Both the position numbers and the translations under genes were made by a program. From the NCBI GenBank assembly GCA_022570795.1, contig JAKUDP010000001.1:1426001-1490000 (forward strand): a DNA stretch of 64,000 nucleotides, read 5' to 3'. Positions 20,331 to 29,901 of this stretch are shown here, piece after piece. Each line of letters starts with the position of its first letter. The first letter of the stretch is position 1. Below the pieces are notes generated by a model. It searched no databases. It was not told the origin of the DNA and saw only the letters and a program-made list of their open reading frames with translations. Origin of the DNA: Sphaerulina vaccinii (taxonomy: Eukaryota; Ascomycota; Dothideomycetes; Mycosphaerellales; Mycosphaerellaceae).

Positions 20331-22907
20331 CTAAAGTTCATACCCATCCACATCAAAATGATCCTCATCCGTCAAGTCTCTCTCGATCCACCCGTCCGAC
20401 CAGCAGTCTCTGTAGATACCAGGTGGATACGGATAAGCTCCTGGATATCCCAAGCACCGAATGCCTTCATCTATCTCCCACTTGATACCCTCGGCAGAGA
20501 GTGCGACCCGTGGTATCCACTCCGAGTTTTCAGGGACGTATCCGCTAGGATGAGCCCATTGAGATACCTTGTAGTCCCAGATAGTGCGCTCTTTGCAACC
20601 TTCCATAGCTGTGAGCAGCCAATGGTAGCACCGCTCCACGTGCGGGAACGCGAAGTGGCAGCCATTGGCTTTTTGCGTAGAGTTGCAGGAACTTTCGTCG
20701 TGTGAGATCCGGAACTTGATGCTCTTCTCGTTCGTTACGCCGTCTGGCACAACGTATCCGCGTGGTACAGGATAGGACCTCTGGGTAGGCTGGCCATCCC
20801 AAACTGTCCAGATCTGAGCATGTAACGGGTCGGGCGTAGTTGCGGCCATGTACACGCCAGACTCAGACATCTGATTACAGAACTTGCTGGCTGCAGAGGT
20901 TGCTCGGCTTCGCTCCCAGTGGACGGTATCGTACTTCTCGTAAGTGACACTGGCTGTCTGCTCGTATGTGCCACCTGCGATCGTATCAGGCGCTGGAGTT
21001 ATAACAGTTTGCATCAGAGCAGTGGGTGTGACTGTCAAGTCATTCAAGCCTTGATTAGTACCACTGTCACGGAGTTGCCACCACATGCAGTCGCCGTAGT
21101 AACCTCCTGGTCGCATCCAAGGGCCGAGATCAGGCTTATCGCCTTCACTTGCTCGTTCGAATGGTTCTCCACATCCACCAGGTGTCTTGTTCCAAAGCCA
21201 GGCAAGTCGATCTTGGCACTGTTGAGAGGTTGGCTTATAGTCCGTGACTGAAGTTCCATCGTCACGATACGGACAAGCATGCTGCTCGTAGTGAATGTAG
21301 ATGGAGAGGTCATGGTAAGGAGGATCCGAGTCTTTGCCCGCAGCGTAAGTCTGCTCCCTCCAAAGGGGCTTGTCAACATCCGCCGAGAAGTTTTCTTGTT
21401 CAACCCTATCACAGAAGTCCTTGACGTTGGCTTCGACGAAAGTCTCTCGCCACCCATACATAGGGATTTCACTTGGTTGGCATGTTGTAGTGCTGACCGG
21501 CACGAAAGTAGGCGTCACGTAGCCCTTCGTCAGAGGTGCTGTGATGGGAGGTGTGAGCAGTTGATCTTGACCAGGAACCCACGAGTATGGACAAGGAACG
21601 TTCCTCGTAGTCGTGACTCCAGGCGCGACAACTGTGATGGGTCCCATACTAGTGCTGTACTTCTGACCATCGGTACAGCTGTAAGCGCCTCCCCAGTACT
21701 TGCAAGGAAAGGTTTCAGTCGGAGTTGGCTGAATGTAGGGAGCAGTGCTGCTGGTGGAAGTCGTGCTAGTAATCGCGCCTGTATCGACAGGCAGAGGTGC
21801 AGGTGCTGTTCCATCTTCTCCCTGGTCATCGTCCGGACTGATATCACAAGCCGTTGGGTTTGAACAGATTTCGCATGTATCGGACGATGAAGTTGTAGTA
21901 GTAGTCGTCGGAGATGGAGATGGATCGACCTGAGGCGGTGGAACCTTCTCGGCTGCCTGCCATGCCAAGATAGACTTGATCAGTCCCACAGTTCCAATGA
22001 TGAGGCTGCCTGTGAGCAACACAGAGCCGGCGTTTGCGGTCATGCCAGCCGTGATGGTGTTTGCTACTATGGCTGACATTCCTTCAATTTGTCCAAGCGC
22101 ACTGATTTGACCAACAGCGTTGGCAAGCCCGGCACCATCTGCGTTTGCTCCGAGGAGTGAGGTGAGGTCAGCAAGTTCTTCTGGTGTCGCATCGAGAGCG
22201 CCGGTGCGCAATGTCTCAGCAAGATTGACCTCTGGTGGGACATTGACGGAGGATTCGCCGACGATATTCTGTACGCTTTTGTAGAACGTGTTAATCTGAT
22301 CAGCGTTGAGCTCGCCGATCGGACATGCTGCTGCGATGGCTCCTCTCTTGGCAAACTTGGCCATTGGGCAGACTGCCAGGCTTGCTTCGAAGATCTTCGA
22401 GATGATGCTGTCCGAGAGGGTGAACACCAAAGCAGCACCCGCGCCGGCGCCACCTGCAGCAGCCTCAGTCGGGATGCTCAAGCCGATGTCTGCTGTAGTG
22501 GTGACTATCGCGAGTGTGGTGGGTGTCGCTTCGCCAGAGGACGAGGAGATGTCTGTGATTGTGATCTCTGCTCCTCCATAAGTGTTGTGCTCTGCCGTGT
22601 ACGGATGCACGCCGATGTAGTGCTTGATGCAGTCTGTGACCATTCCTGGAAGAGTGGTACAGGTATGTAGCACATCGTTCTGTACGAGCGGCTGGCAAGA
22701 TACGGATGCAGCGCTTGTCGAGTACGTCGTCCATTCGGCACCGGAAGTTGGCTCAACTGCTTTGATCTGTGGCAGTTCAGGAGCTGAAGTGATTGCTGGA
22801 CCAGATGCGGTCGCTGGACCAGATGCGGTCGAAGACAGGACTGATGCGAGTCCACGAGCAGGAAGTGGGCTACTATGAGCCTTTACGAAGACGTCTTTGA
22901 ACCGCAT
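20331..22907 (-). CDS. large Cys-rich protein with two related C-terminal modules
   Basis: An 858-aa single frame from the first ATG (22907). No family is assigned. Order: a Ser/Ala/Thr-rich N-terminus, a region with two hydrophobic stretches (GAGAGAALVFTLSD and VLLTGSLIIGTVGLIKSILAW), a Thr/Pro-rich linker with a CEICSNPTACD motif, then two Cys-containing modules (about residues 482-602 and 674-836). Each module begins with an FC pair, contains a C..C..W..GC block and ends PGG/PPG-x-Y-x-DCxW. The pattern faintly recalls Cys-rich extensions of some fungal class V chitinases, but no catalytic domain is present. There is no signal peptide at this ATG. The context GTGGGTAAGATG at the start contains a possible splice donor, so an upstream exon is possible. 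Confidence 0.7.
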   Translation of the reverse strand: MRFKDVFVKAHSSPLPARGLASVLSSTASGPATASGPAITSAPELPQIKAVEPTSGAEWTTYSTSAASVSCQPLVQNDVLHTCTTLPGMVTDCIKHYIGVHPYTAEHNTYGGAEITITDISSSSGEATPTTLAIVTTTADIGLSIPTEAAAGGAGAGAALVFTLSDSIISKIFEASLAVCPMAKFAKRGAIAAACPIGELNADQINTFYKSVQNIVGESSVNVPPEVNLAETLRTGALDATPEELADLTSLLGANADGAGLANAVGQISALGQIEGMSAIVANTITAGMTANAGSVLLTGSLIIGTVGLIKSILAWQAAEKVPPPQVDPSPSPTTTTTTSSSDTCEICSNPTACDISPDDDQGEDGTAPAPLPVDTGAITSTTSTSSTAPYIQPTPTETFPCKYWGGAYSCTDGQKYSTSMGPITVVAPGVTTTRNVPCPYSWVPGQDQLLTPPITAPLTKGYVTPTFVPVSTTTCQPSEIPMYGWRETFVEANVKDFCDRVEQENFSADVDKPLWREQTYAAGKDSDPPYHDLSIYIHYEQHACPYRDDGTSVTDYKPTSQQCQDRLAWLWNKTPGGCGEPFERASEGDKPDLGPWMRPGGYYGDCMWWQLRDSGTNQGLNDLTVTPTALMQTVITPAPDTIAGGTYEQTASVTYEKYDTVHWERSRATSAASKFCNQMSESGVYMAATTPDPLHAQIWTVWDGQPTQRSYPVPRGYVVPDGVTNEKSIKFRISHDESSCNSTQKANGCHFAFPHVERCYHWLLTAMEGCKERTIWDYKVSQWAHPSGYVPENSEWIPRVALSAEGIKWEIDEGIRCLGYPGAYPYPPGIYRDCWSDGWIERDLTDEDHFDVDGYEL
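22795..22830. repeat. 18-bp perfect tandem duplication
   Basis: GCTGGACCAGATGCGGTC occurs twice head to tail, within the N-terminal part of the Cys-rich protein gene. On the coding strand it duplicates six codons (the SGPA-containing stretch), so frame is kept. Confidence 0.95.
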
Positions 22908-23515
22908 CTTACCCACAAGCGCTAGTCACGCTATGCTGTGTCAATGTTGAAGTGTATGCTGTGTGCCAGAAGCCTCAGCATTCAAGGGCTGTTCCATGAC
23001 CAAGATATGAATAAGTACATCAGCATATTGCCACCTTGATCAAGAAGATTTGCAGCATACCTTGCAATCAGCGGTCATCTGATTCCCGCCGTCGAATTGG
23101 ATCTGTACATGGACTCAGATACAGGTTTATCAGTAGACCAAAGTCTTTGGTTGCTATATTCGAAGCATCAGCGCCCTCTACGCACTGGTGTGGTGGTTCT
23201 GTACTTACCGTAAAGCCGCCACAGTGCATATTTCGCCAAAGTCTGACAGAGGAAAGTCAGTGTCCAAAGAGAGTATCTCGCACCGTGCCCACCTGTCAAA
23301 ACCGCACCTCATGCTCCAGCTCAGCAAAGCCCCTACGATCGCGCAGGAAAAAGAGACGTTGCAGACACAATTTACAGCCTCCATAACAATGCTAATGTTA
23401 TGGCTGACGCTATGCTATCTCACTTTTGTGCCATCTTTTGCTGATAGGCCAGGTATTTACTTGGCGGAGGTTGAATAGGCGTCGCAATTGTTCCCTGAAC
23501 AGGCGTAGCAGTCTT
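22908..23515. other. intergenic region with possible upstream exons
   Basis: A 608-bp stretch. On the minus strand it holds short peptide-like islands followed by consensus donors: MHCGGFT before GTAAGTAC (near 23210) and QFDGGNQMTADCK before GTATGC (near 23060). A GACTAG acceptor lies near 22925. These could be 5' exons of the Cys-rich protein gene, but no arrangement was clearly in frame. Confidence 0.3.
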
Positions 23516-26500
23516 CTAGACACCAGCATTCCTACTCTCGTCCTCAGCCAGCTTCAGAAATGTGGGATAATCCTTTCGAACATAGTCGTAATAGTCCTTC
23601 CACGCACGTGAGTCCGCCGCACCAGTAGCCTGCCCTACAGAGGTACTGGTGTCTCCAAAGGCCCTATTGAAAGCCATGCTAACCTTGACGACGGCCTTCT
23701 GTTGTTCTGCGATCTTTTCCAGCTCTTGCTTAACGGCGTTATCCTTTGGCTTGAAGGAAAGAACGGTTCTGAACTGCGTGGCAAGAGCGTCCAAGCGGTG
23801 TGCAGACTCGTGAGGAGCGATGGTAATCAGCTTGGACAGAACGAGACAGCAAAGAATCTTGATCTCGTGCTCATCGACCACGCCGGCGACGATGCGGTCG
23901 TAGAAGGCTACGATGTCGAGACGATCGCGAGATGCAGGAGAGTCCAGCAGAGCGTAGAGAGTCTCGTACGCAGACTTACGCATCTCCAAGCCGTCATCGA
24001 TCTTGTGCTTGAACGGACCCATTGAGACTTCCCGAATGAGCTCAGGGCGGACGATGGAAGCTTGAATCGCAAATGGAAGGAGATCCCCAAGGTGAGGGAG
24101 GACCAGGTCAGGCTTGTTGTGCAGCGCCGAGTTGAATGTGGCAAGCGAAAGGCGTTGGTTGTCGAGATCCCTGTCTCGCAGCATCGTCGAAAGCAGAGGG
24201 ATAATCGTTGTCTGTAGGTGAGCATCATAGCCAGGGTCTGTGTCTGAAAAGACGTATCGCAGGGCAGCTATCACCATGCCGCGAACGGCTGGATTGGGGT
24301 TCTGCAAGAATGTGTGGAGTTGTGGGAGGTAGGCCGCCGGATCGATGATCGCCAGACGTCCCACGCACTCAGCAGCAACGACTTTGTTGTCTTCGGCCTG
24401 GCCAGAGTTGATGATGTTCTCCCATAAGTTCTTGGTGTATGGCTGTATGTCGTCCTCCGCGGTGCTATGCTGTAGGAGCTCCTTGACAGAGTGAAGCAGT
24501 AGATACTGTCGACCCTGTGCCATGCCGTCGAGAATTTTGGGCAGGTAATCTTTTACGTTGCCAGCTCCGGCGCGGCCAAGTGCAACAGCGGCGGCTAGCT
24601 TCACCTTCTCAGACGCATCTGCGAAATAAGGTGTGAAGGACTCGGGCTTGAGAGCGAACTGTAGGCCTTGACGCAAACCAGCCTCTCCGAGAACAGAAAG
24701 TGCGAGACATCTCTTGGCATCGTCTTTCTGTGTCTGCAATTCATTGACAAAGGAGTCGAGTTGAACGCCCACGCTGTTGCCTCCAGATACTAGCAGGGTA
24801 CCAATGACTTGACCAGTGACATCGGTATCTCCAGCTGGAGCAATGTTCAGCAGTTCTGTCATCAGTTGCATACCCACACCAGAATGTCCGATCGACTCGA
24901 CACAAGTGACAAGTGCGTCGAGAGCAGAGCCTGATAGCGGTGAACGGACTATGCTGCATATTCCATCGATTACAGCGTTGGTAGCCACCGCTCGTGGGCT
25001 GTCCTTGGCGAAAGAGGCTAGGACGATCAGAGCCGGACCAATCATGTGTAGATCGCTTGACTTGAGCAAGGGAATGAATAACTGCACAAGCTCCGTGATT
25101 ATGGTGTCACCCTCGCCAGCAATGCTGTCTCTAAAAGCTTGGTTGCTAGCAAGCATGCGTAGAGCACTGAGACTGGCGCCTCGCAGAGAGCGGCTTGATT
25201 TGTTCAACTGTGCGCCCAGCTCGAGGGCTACTTGCCCAACCCAGCCAGATTGGAAGTCCTTGGGTGACTGCGCTAGCACTGCGATGATGTCGATGGCACG
25301 CACACATGCCAATCGTGTCAGCTCATTCTTCATGCGCTCTAAGATGAGTTGTTGGCCAGCAAAGCGATCTGATGTAGCCAATAACGCGGTTGCGGAGCCA
25401 CTGGTACGGCCAATGAGCAAACCAAGTGCCTGGACAGCCTTCTGGCGCACCTCCGTGTCAGTTTCTGGAGCAGAGATGCGTTCGGCGATGACGCGAAACA
25501 GCTTGGTGAGCACTTCACGGTTATTGCTTGATGTTGACCGGGGTGGAGTAAGAGCCTTGATGTAGACCTCGATCGTTGCAAATGCCTCACCTGAGACCTT
25601 GGCAAATCGATCCTTCGCTGTCGTGATGATGGCTGGGATGATGCTGTCCAAGTGTGGCTGGATCACCTTGGTAGAGTGCGTCTCCGCGATAGCCCGTAGT
25701 AATGCAAGAGCCTCGATGCGGACAGCATTGATAGACACGTTCGAACCTGACGAGACAGCAGTGTTGAGGACGTCCACTACCGGAGCGATGACAAGGTCTG
25801 CGCTATCAGTGAGGCCTCCCCGCTGTGCTAGAACCATGTCTTTCAGCAGAGATATGAGGGCCTGCTTGGTAGCAGGAGTCGAAGATTTGAACAATTTCGA
25901 AGCTCCTTTGACGATCTGTGAAGAAGTTAGCATAAGCTCTTCGATCTCGGATTCGAACGTGAAAGCGATCGAGAGCACGATCGAGCGGCGTGGTGTTCTT
26001 GAGAGCAGAGAAGCACTTACCTCTGGGTTGATCTTAGCTAGGCCTCTAGTAGCATCGGTCGGCGGTGGTGTTGATGGCGATTCGTGACCATTCATCAGCG
26101 CTTGCTGGGCGTGCAAGTCGGTACCAAGAGAATCTGAGAACCCACGTCTGCGCTTTCTGCTCGGTGCGGTCGACTCTGCTGTCGGAACTCCTGAAGATGA
26201 CGTTCCAGTCTTGGTGATCAGGAATGCGAGAGTGGCAATGACTTCTGTTCGCACGCTCTCTTCCCGCTCCTTGAAGCGGTTGATGAGTGCCGGCGCGATT
26301 TGGCCATAGATCGCGGGATCCTTCGCGTCAAGCATACCAATCAATGCGTACAGTGTCTTCGCCGAGTCGCGTCGCACTTTCCAGCTTACATCGTCCTCGT
26401 CTTCGAATCCAGTCTCTTCCTCGAAGTCCTCGTCCGCATCGAAGTCGTCGGCTTCCTCTTCCTCCTCTTCCATGTCTTCGTCTTCGTCATCAAGCACATT

Positions 26501-27592
26501 TGGCTCATACTTCAGGAAACGCGTTGCTGCTTCCGCCACATCTTTCGTGTATGAGCGCATGTCTGCCGAGCAGGACTCCAGGAATGCTGCAATCGCGACC
26601 AGAGCAGCTTCACGCACTTCCTCCATCTGCACATCTCGTTCTCCATCTGCCTCCGCTTCTGCGTCACGCTGTTGTTCCAGCTCTTCTGGGCTCAGTGGGC
26701 TCAGCACAAACGGTGCCAAGGTCTTCAGGTATGGACCAAACTTCTGCGGTATGCTGCGTGCTAAGCTGCCATAGACCGTGATGAAGAGCCTTCGCTGCTG
26801 GCTCGTGAGGTGCGGCTGTCGGAGCTGCTCGATAGTGTAGCTGACGTGATTCGCAAGGAGTCGGTCATCGAAGTATGGGGCAAGCGCGGACAGAGCAGCA
26901 ACTGCCTTCTTCTTCAAAACAGTGCCGCATCGATCGCTCTCGAGAATGGACATGGTGACCTGTTCGAGTGCTTCTACCTCCACTGGCTGAAGCATGGGTC
27001 CGAAGTTGACGGCAACAGCGTGGAGAAGATCGAGGCTGTTGGAGTCGTTGCCCGTTTCCAGGTCATCCTGCAACATACCCTTTGGAGGATGCGGTCCTGG
27101 CTTTGGCAGAGGAATGACCACACGGCCAACAAGGCGCGGTATCAGAGCCTTACTCACTGCATTATAGGCCTCGTTGACCTTTGCGCTGCGTGGCATGCCT
27201 TGCACTGGGTGAGGAAGTGCAACCACGATGGCTCGGACGGCAATCGCAGGAATGGAGTTATCAATCGTGTTATCCGTCTTGATGTTGCTGACTTTCTCTA
27301 TCGTCGGGCAGAGAATCGTCTCTGGCGCCTTGTTGACAAAAGGCCCCAGCACCTTGATTGCCATGTTCTGTACTTCTCCATGGCTGTCATTTAGTGTATG
27401 CAGCAGGCCTTCTACCACTTTGGCGCAGGTTGTGTAATCGTGTTGGAGGAATGTTTGATGACCATTAATGAGCATCTGATTCAGGTCGTTGAGTGTCATG
27501 TAGCGAATATCGCTGTCTGCATCTTGCAGCTTTCCGAGGAGGGAGGCGACATTGTGGGAGGTCGGGTTCTGGGGCACGGTATTGCTCGCCAT
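23516..27592 (-). CDS. candA: cullin-associated NEDD8-dissociated protein, CandA/CAND1 (TIP120)
   Basis: A HEAT-repeat exchange factor that binds unneddylated cullin-RBX1 and swaps SCF substrate receptors. The start MASNTVPQNP at 27592 is followed by HEAT repeats (LLGKLQDADSDIRYMTLNDLN is typical of the CAND1 N-terminus). An acidic stretch (DDEDEDMEEEEEE, about 390-430) lies inside the HEAT array, and the C-terminal TIP120 region (TSVGQATGAADSRAWKDYYDYVRKDYP) closes it. An in-frame segment of 105 nt (about 25916-26020; GTAAGTGCT...TTCACAG) carries no stop but interrupts INPE/IVKGASKLF and is most likely an intron. Without it the protein is about 1323 aa. The gene is a single transcription unit. 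Confidence 0.93.
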   Translation of the reverse strand: MASNTVPQNPTSHNVASLLGKLQDADSDIRYMTLNDLNQMLINGHQTFLQHDYTTCAKVVEGLLHTLNDSHGEVQNMAIKVLGPFVNKAPETILCPTIEKVSNIKTDNTIDNSIPAIAVRAIVVALPHPVQGMPRSAKVNEAYNAVSKALIPRLVGRVVIPLPKPGPHPPKGMLQDDLETGNDSNSLDLLHAVAVNFGPMLQPVEVEALEQVTMSILESDRCGTVLKKKAVAALSALAPYFDDRLLANHVSYTIEQLRQPHLTSQQRRLFITVYGSLARSIPQKFGPYLKTLAPFVLSPLSPEELEQQRDAEAEADGERDVQMEEVREAALVAIAAFLESCSADMRSYTKDVAEAATRFLKYEPNVLDDEDEDMEEEEEEADDFDADEDFEEETGFEDEDDVSWKVRRDSAKTLYALIGMLDAKDPAIYGQIAPALINRFKEREESVRTEVIATLAFLITKTGTSSSGVPTAESTAPSRKRRRGFSDSLGTDLHAQQALMNGHESPSTPPPTDATRGLAKINPEVSASLLSRTPRRSIVLSIAFTFESEIEELMLTSSQIVKGASKLFKSSTPATKQALISLLKDMVLAQRGGLTDSADLVIAPVVDVLNTAVSSGSNVSINAVRIEALALLRAIAETHSTKVIQPHLDSIIPAIITTAKDRFAKVSGEAFATIEVYIKALTPPRSTSSNNREVLTKLFRVIAERISAPETDTEVRQKAVQALGLLIGRTSGSATALLATSDRFAGQQLILERMKNELTRLACVRAIDIIAVLAQSPKDFQSGWVGQVALELGAQLNKSSRSLRGASLSALRMLASNQAFRDSIAGEGDTIITELVQLFIPLLKSSDLHMIGPALIVLASFAKDSPRAVATNAVIDGICSIVRSPLSGSALDALVTCVESIGHSGVGMQLMTELLNIAPAGDTDVTGQVIGTLLVSGGNSVGVQLDSFVNELQTQKDDAKRCLALSVLGEAGLRQGLQFALKPESFTPYFADASEKVKLAAAVALGRAGAGNVKDYLPKILDGMAQGRQYLLLHSVKELLQHSTAEDDIQPYTKNLWENIINSGQAEDNKVVAAECVGRLAIIDPAAYLPQLHTFLQNPNPAVRGMVIAALRYVFSDTDPGYDAHLQTTIIPLLSTMLRDRDLDNQRLSLATFNSALHNKPDLVLPHLGDLLPFAIQASIVRPELIREVSMGPFKHKIDDGLEMRKSAYETLYALLDSPASRDRLDIVAFYDRIVAGVVDEHEIKILCCLVLSKLITIAPHESAHRLDALATQFRTVLSFKPKDNAVKQELEKIAEQQKAVVKVSMAFNRAFGDTSTSVGQATGAADSRAWKDYYDYVRKDYPTFLKLAEDESRNAGV
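25916..26020 (-). other. in-frame, stop-free intron in CandA
   Basis: It begins GTAAGTGC and ends CTTCACAG on the minus strand. Its length is a multiple of three, so retention would add 35 residues without a frameshift. The flanking protein sequence reads through smoothly only when it is removed. Boundary accuracy is about one base. Confidence 0.7.
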
Positions 27593-28108
27593 GGTGGCGG
27601 CGGGGGTTGGTGTTGGCGATGCTCTCTGGAGAACTGTCTCTGTGTATATATGACTGGTAATGCTGTACAGTGGCGAGGCGGGCAAATACTTTGGGGAAGA
27701 TGTTGTCGTTGTAGACTTTAAAGAGGGCAACAGCTCAAGAAGTTCACTGTCTTAGAGGCCCCACCAGCGCCAGGCACCACCACGCGCTCCGGCACGCGTA
27801 AAGGTACCACGAGACGAGTCACTTGCTCCCTTCAGCACAGTCTGTGATTATCTTTTGATATGTTCCGTGCTTCTCCCAGTTCTCGTGCCTTAGAAATACT
27901 GCTACGAGTTCGTCTAGAGTTCATACTGCACAGCATAGGTATTGCGCAGAGGTATCCAGGCACATCTACGACTCTGACGCCATTCTGCCAAGACATATCA
28001 AAGTGAATTGTTTCTCGAAGCTCCGTAAGCTCTCCATCTTCAAGCAACAAGCAAGCTTCACCCGGTCGCCTCGTCTCCTCCTGAACATCATATTTCCAGG
28101 AAGCAAAG
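27593..28108. promoter_or_regulatory. CandA / lysine-rich protein divergent region
   Basis: A 516-bp spacer with an ACGCGT (MCB-type) hexamer at 27794-27799. Otherwise no recognised signal. Confidence 0.35.
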
Positions 28109-29344
28109 ATGAAGCGACAACGAGGCAGACACTTTCCCTCTGCTCAACCAGAAGCAGCAGCGGCATCGCCAAACATGTCAGTCAAACGCCAAAAGACATC
28201 GACAGCCGCTTTCGCAGCCAGCCAGCCATTGTTCGACACGCTCCGTAGTACACGAGACAGACTGCCCGAACAAGGCATGTACCTGACCGTCGCCACCAAT
28301 GTTGTCCAGCAACTTCACGTCGGCTTGAAGATCGAAGACGGTAAGAACGACATCGAGCGACACGCGAAATACATGGACGCCATTGTGGAAGCCTGGAGGT
28401 GCGCGACGGACATGTACTGCGATGTCTTTTCGCAATTGGCGACCATCACTGCGGAGAAGCCTGAGGAGGGTCGAAGTGCGGCTGCGAGCCATGTGGAGTT
28501 TGAGAAGATGTTGGAGAGCGCACGATTGGCACAGAAGCTTGCAAAGGAGTACACATTGGCAAAAGAGAAGCCAGGTCTTCCTATCTTGGAGAACGTGGTC
28601 AAGATCGAACCAGAGCCAAAGGCTACTACTGACTCGGAGGAGAGTGAGGAAGAGCCAAAGTCGTCTTCGCAGTTGTTTCCACCTTCGCAAGCCACTCCCA
28701 CACCTGCCTCGAAGAAGAAAAGCGATCCCAACACCAAGTACGACAAATCTGGCAGCAAACTTCTCTGGGAGAATAGCAAGCTCAAAGTGCCAGTGTCCGA
28801 GCTGACGAAAGTCGAGAAGAGGGAGTGGGACCTTCTGCAGAAGCAAGCGAAGAGGCCAGAGCAGAAGAAGAAAATTGCGGCCATTGTCAGTAAGGTCAAG
28901 CAAGCGCAGTCCAATGGCGTCTCGAACAATCATACTCCACAGCAAGTCAACGGAACCAGCGAACCAAACAAGGTTCCAGGCGTCGAATATGAAGACCCAG
29001 ACAACTTAGCAGCTGAAGCCGCTGCACGCAGCAAGGCCAAAGAAGAAGCCAAGCGTGCTAAGAAAGCTGAGAGGAAGCGCAAGCGGGAGAGTGGTGACAG
29101 TTTCGTCAATGGCGATGTTGGTGATGCGGCTGCGCACGATCCTGAAGTTGCTGCAGAGAAGCCGAAGAAGAAGAGAGCCAAGAAGTCGGATGATGCTACC
29201 ACGACCGAGCAGGCTGCTCCAACTCCGGAAGTCAATGGCTCTTCTTCGAAGCGCAAGGGGAGCGTTGATGCTGGAAGCGCGAACGGAATCGAGCCAATTA
29301 CGAAGAAGCAGAAGAAGGCAAAGGCAAAGAAGAGCAGTGCCTAG
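28109..29344 (+). CDS. lysine-rich, coiled-coil nuclear-type hypothetical protein
   Basis: A 411-aa, single-exon protein. Residues about 35-175 form a helical domain (DTLRSTRDRLPEQGMYLTVA, HAKYMDAIVEAWRCATDMYC), followed by an acidic Ser/Glu stretch and then a long Lys/Ala-rich region (AAEAAARSKAKEEAKRAKKA) with several basic clusters that would serve as nuclear/nucleolar signals (KPKKKRAKK, KKQKKAKAKK). No family is recognised. The composition suggests a nucleolar or chromatin protein, but that is inference. The start ATG at 28109 is followed by the basic MKRQRGR. Confidence 0.75.
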   Translation: MKRQRGRHFPSAQPEAAAASPNMSVKRQKTSTAAFAASQPLFDTLRSTRDRLPEQGMYLTVATNVVQQLHVGLKIEDGKNDIERHAKYMDAIVEAWRCATDMYCDVFSQLATITAEKPEEGRSAAASHVEFEKMLESARLAQKLAKEYTLAKEKPGLPILENVVKIEPEPKATTDSEESEEEPKSSSQLFPPSQATPTPASKKKSDPNTKYDKSGSKLLWENSKLKVPVSELTKVEKREWDLLQKQAKRPEQKKKIAAIVSKVKQAQSNGVSNNHTPQQVNGTSEPNKVPGVEYEDPDNLAAEAAARSKAKEEAKRAKKAERKRKRESGDSFVNGDVGDAAAHDPEVAAEKPKKKRAKKSDDATTTEQAAPTPEVNGSSSKRKGSVDAGSANGIEPITKKQKKAKAKKSSA

Positions 29345-29901
29345 GGACACATCCAGCATCAGAAGGGTTGCTATACGGACAGGAAGAGCTCGAGGAAGAG
29401 CGAGAAGCATCGTTGATTTGATGTACATGTCTTTCTGTTGATACGCAAGGATGGGCGACACGCTCTGGGATGTACATGAAATGGCGTTTGAAGTGTGCGC
29501 AATTAGCGACTTGGAAGATACCCCTTTTGCAGCTTCGAGGACTTGCGCATATGTAGAATGGAATAAAGCAATCGTTAATTAGCAGCCCACCTTCCTGTGT
29601 GGTTGACCTGTTGCCGGACGGCGTACATGTGCTGTTAAGGCCTGGCCGAGCATAAAAGGACCAAGGCGACTGAGCCTTCGGCATACCAGTTCCGTGGTAG
29701 TTCTTCTCCACTGAAGTCTATCTGTTACCACTGGTCGTACTCACGCGACTGACAGCTTGTCAGAATCAGCTACGCTTATCTTTCGATCCTGCTGCAGATC
29801 ATCAACTACTCTGCGCTTAACGTCTCAAGCGAAGTCTGCCAATACTACCAAATACACGTTACAGCGACGACCGAGCACCACGCGAGGAGACTACCTGCGA
29901 G
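29345..29901. other. intergenic region, nothing recognised
   Basis: 557 bp between tandem genes. No frame with protein-like content. Confidence 0.35.

Noticed and set aside
21279..21863. 194-codon plus-strand frame
   Set aside because: Antisense to the Cys-rich protein; composition is arginine/serine noise.
24816..25565. 249-codon plus-strand frame inside CandA
   Set aside because: Antisense to clear HEAT repeats; no recognisable protein.
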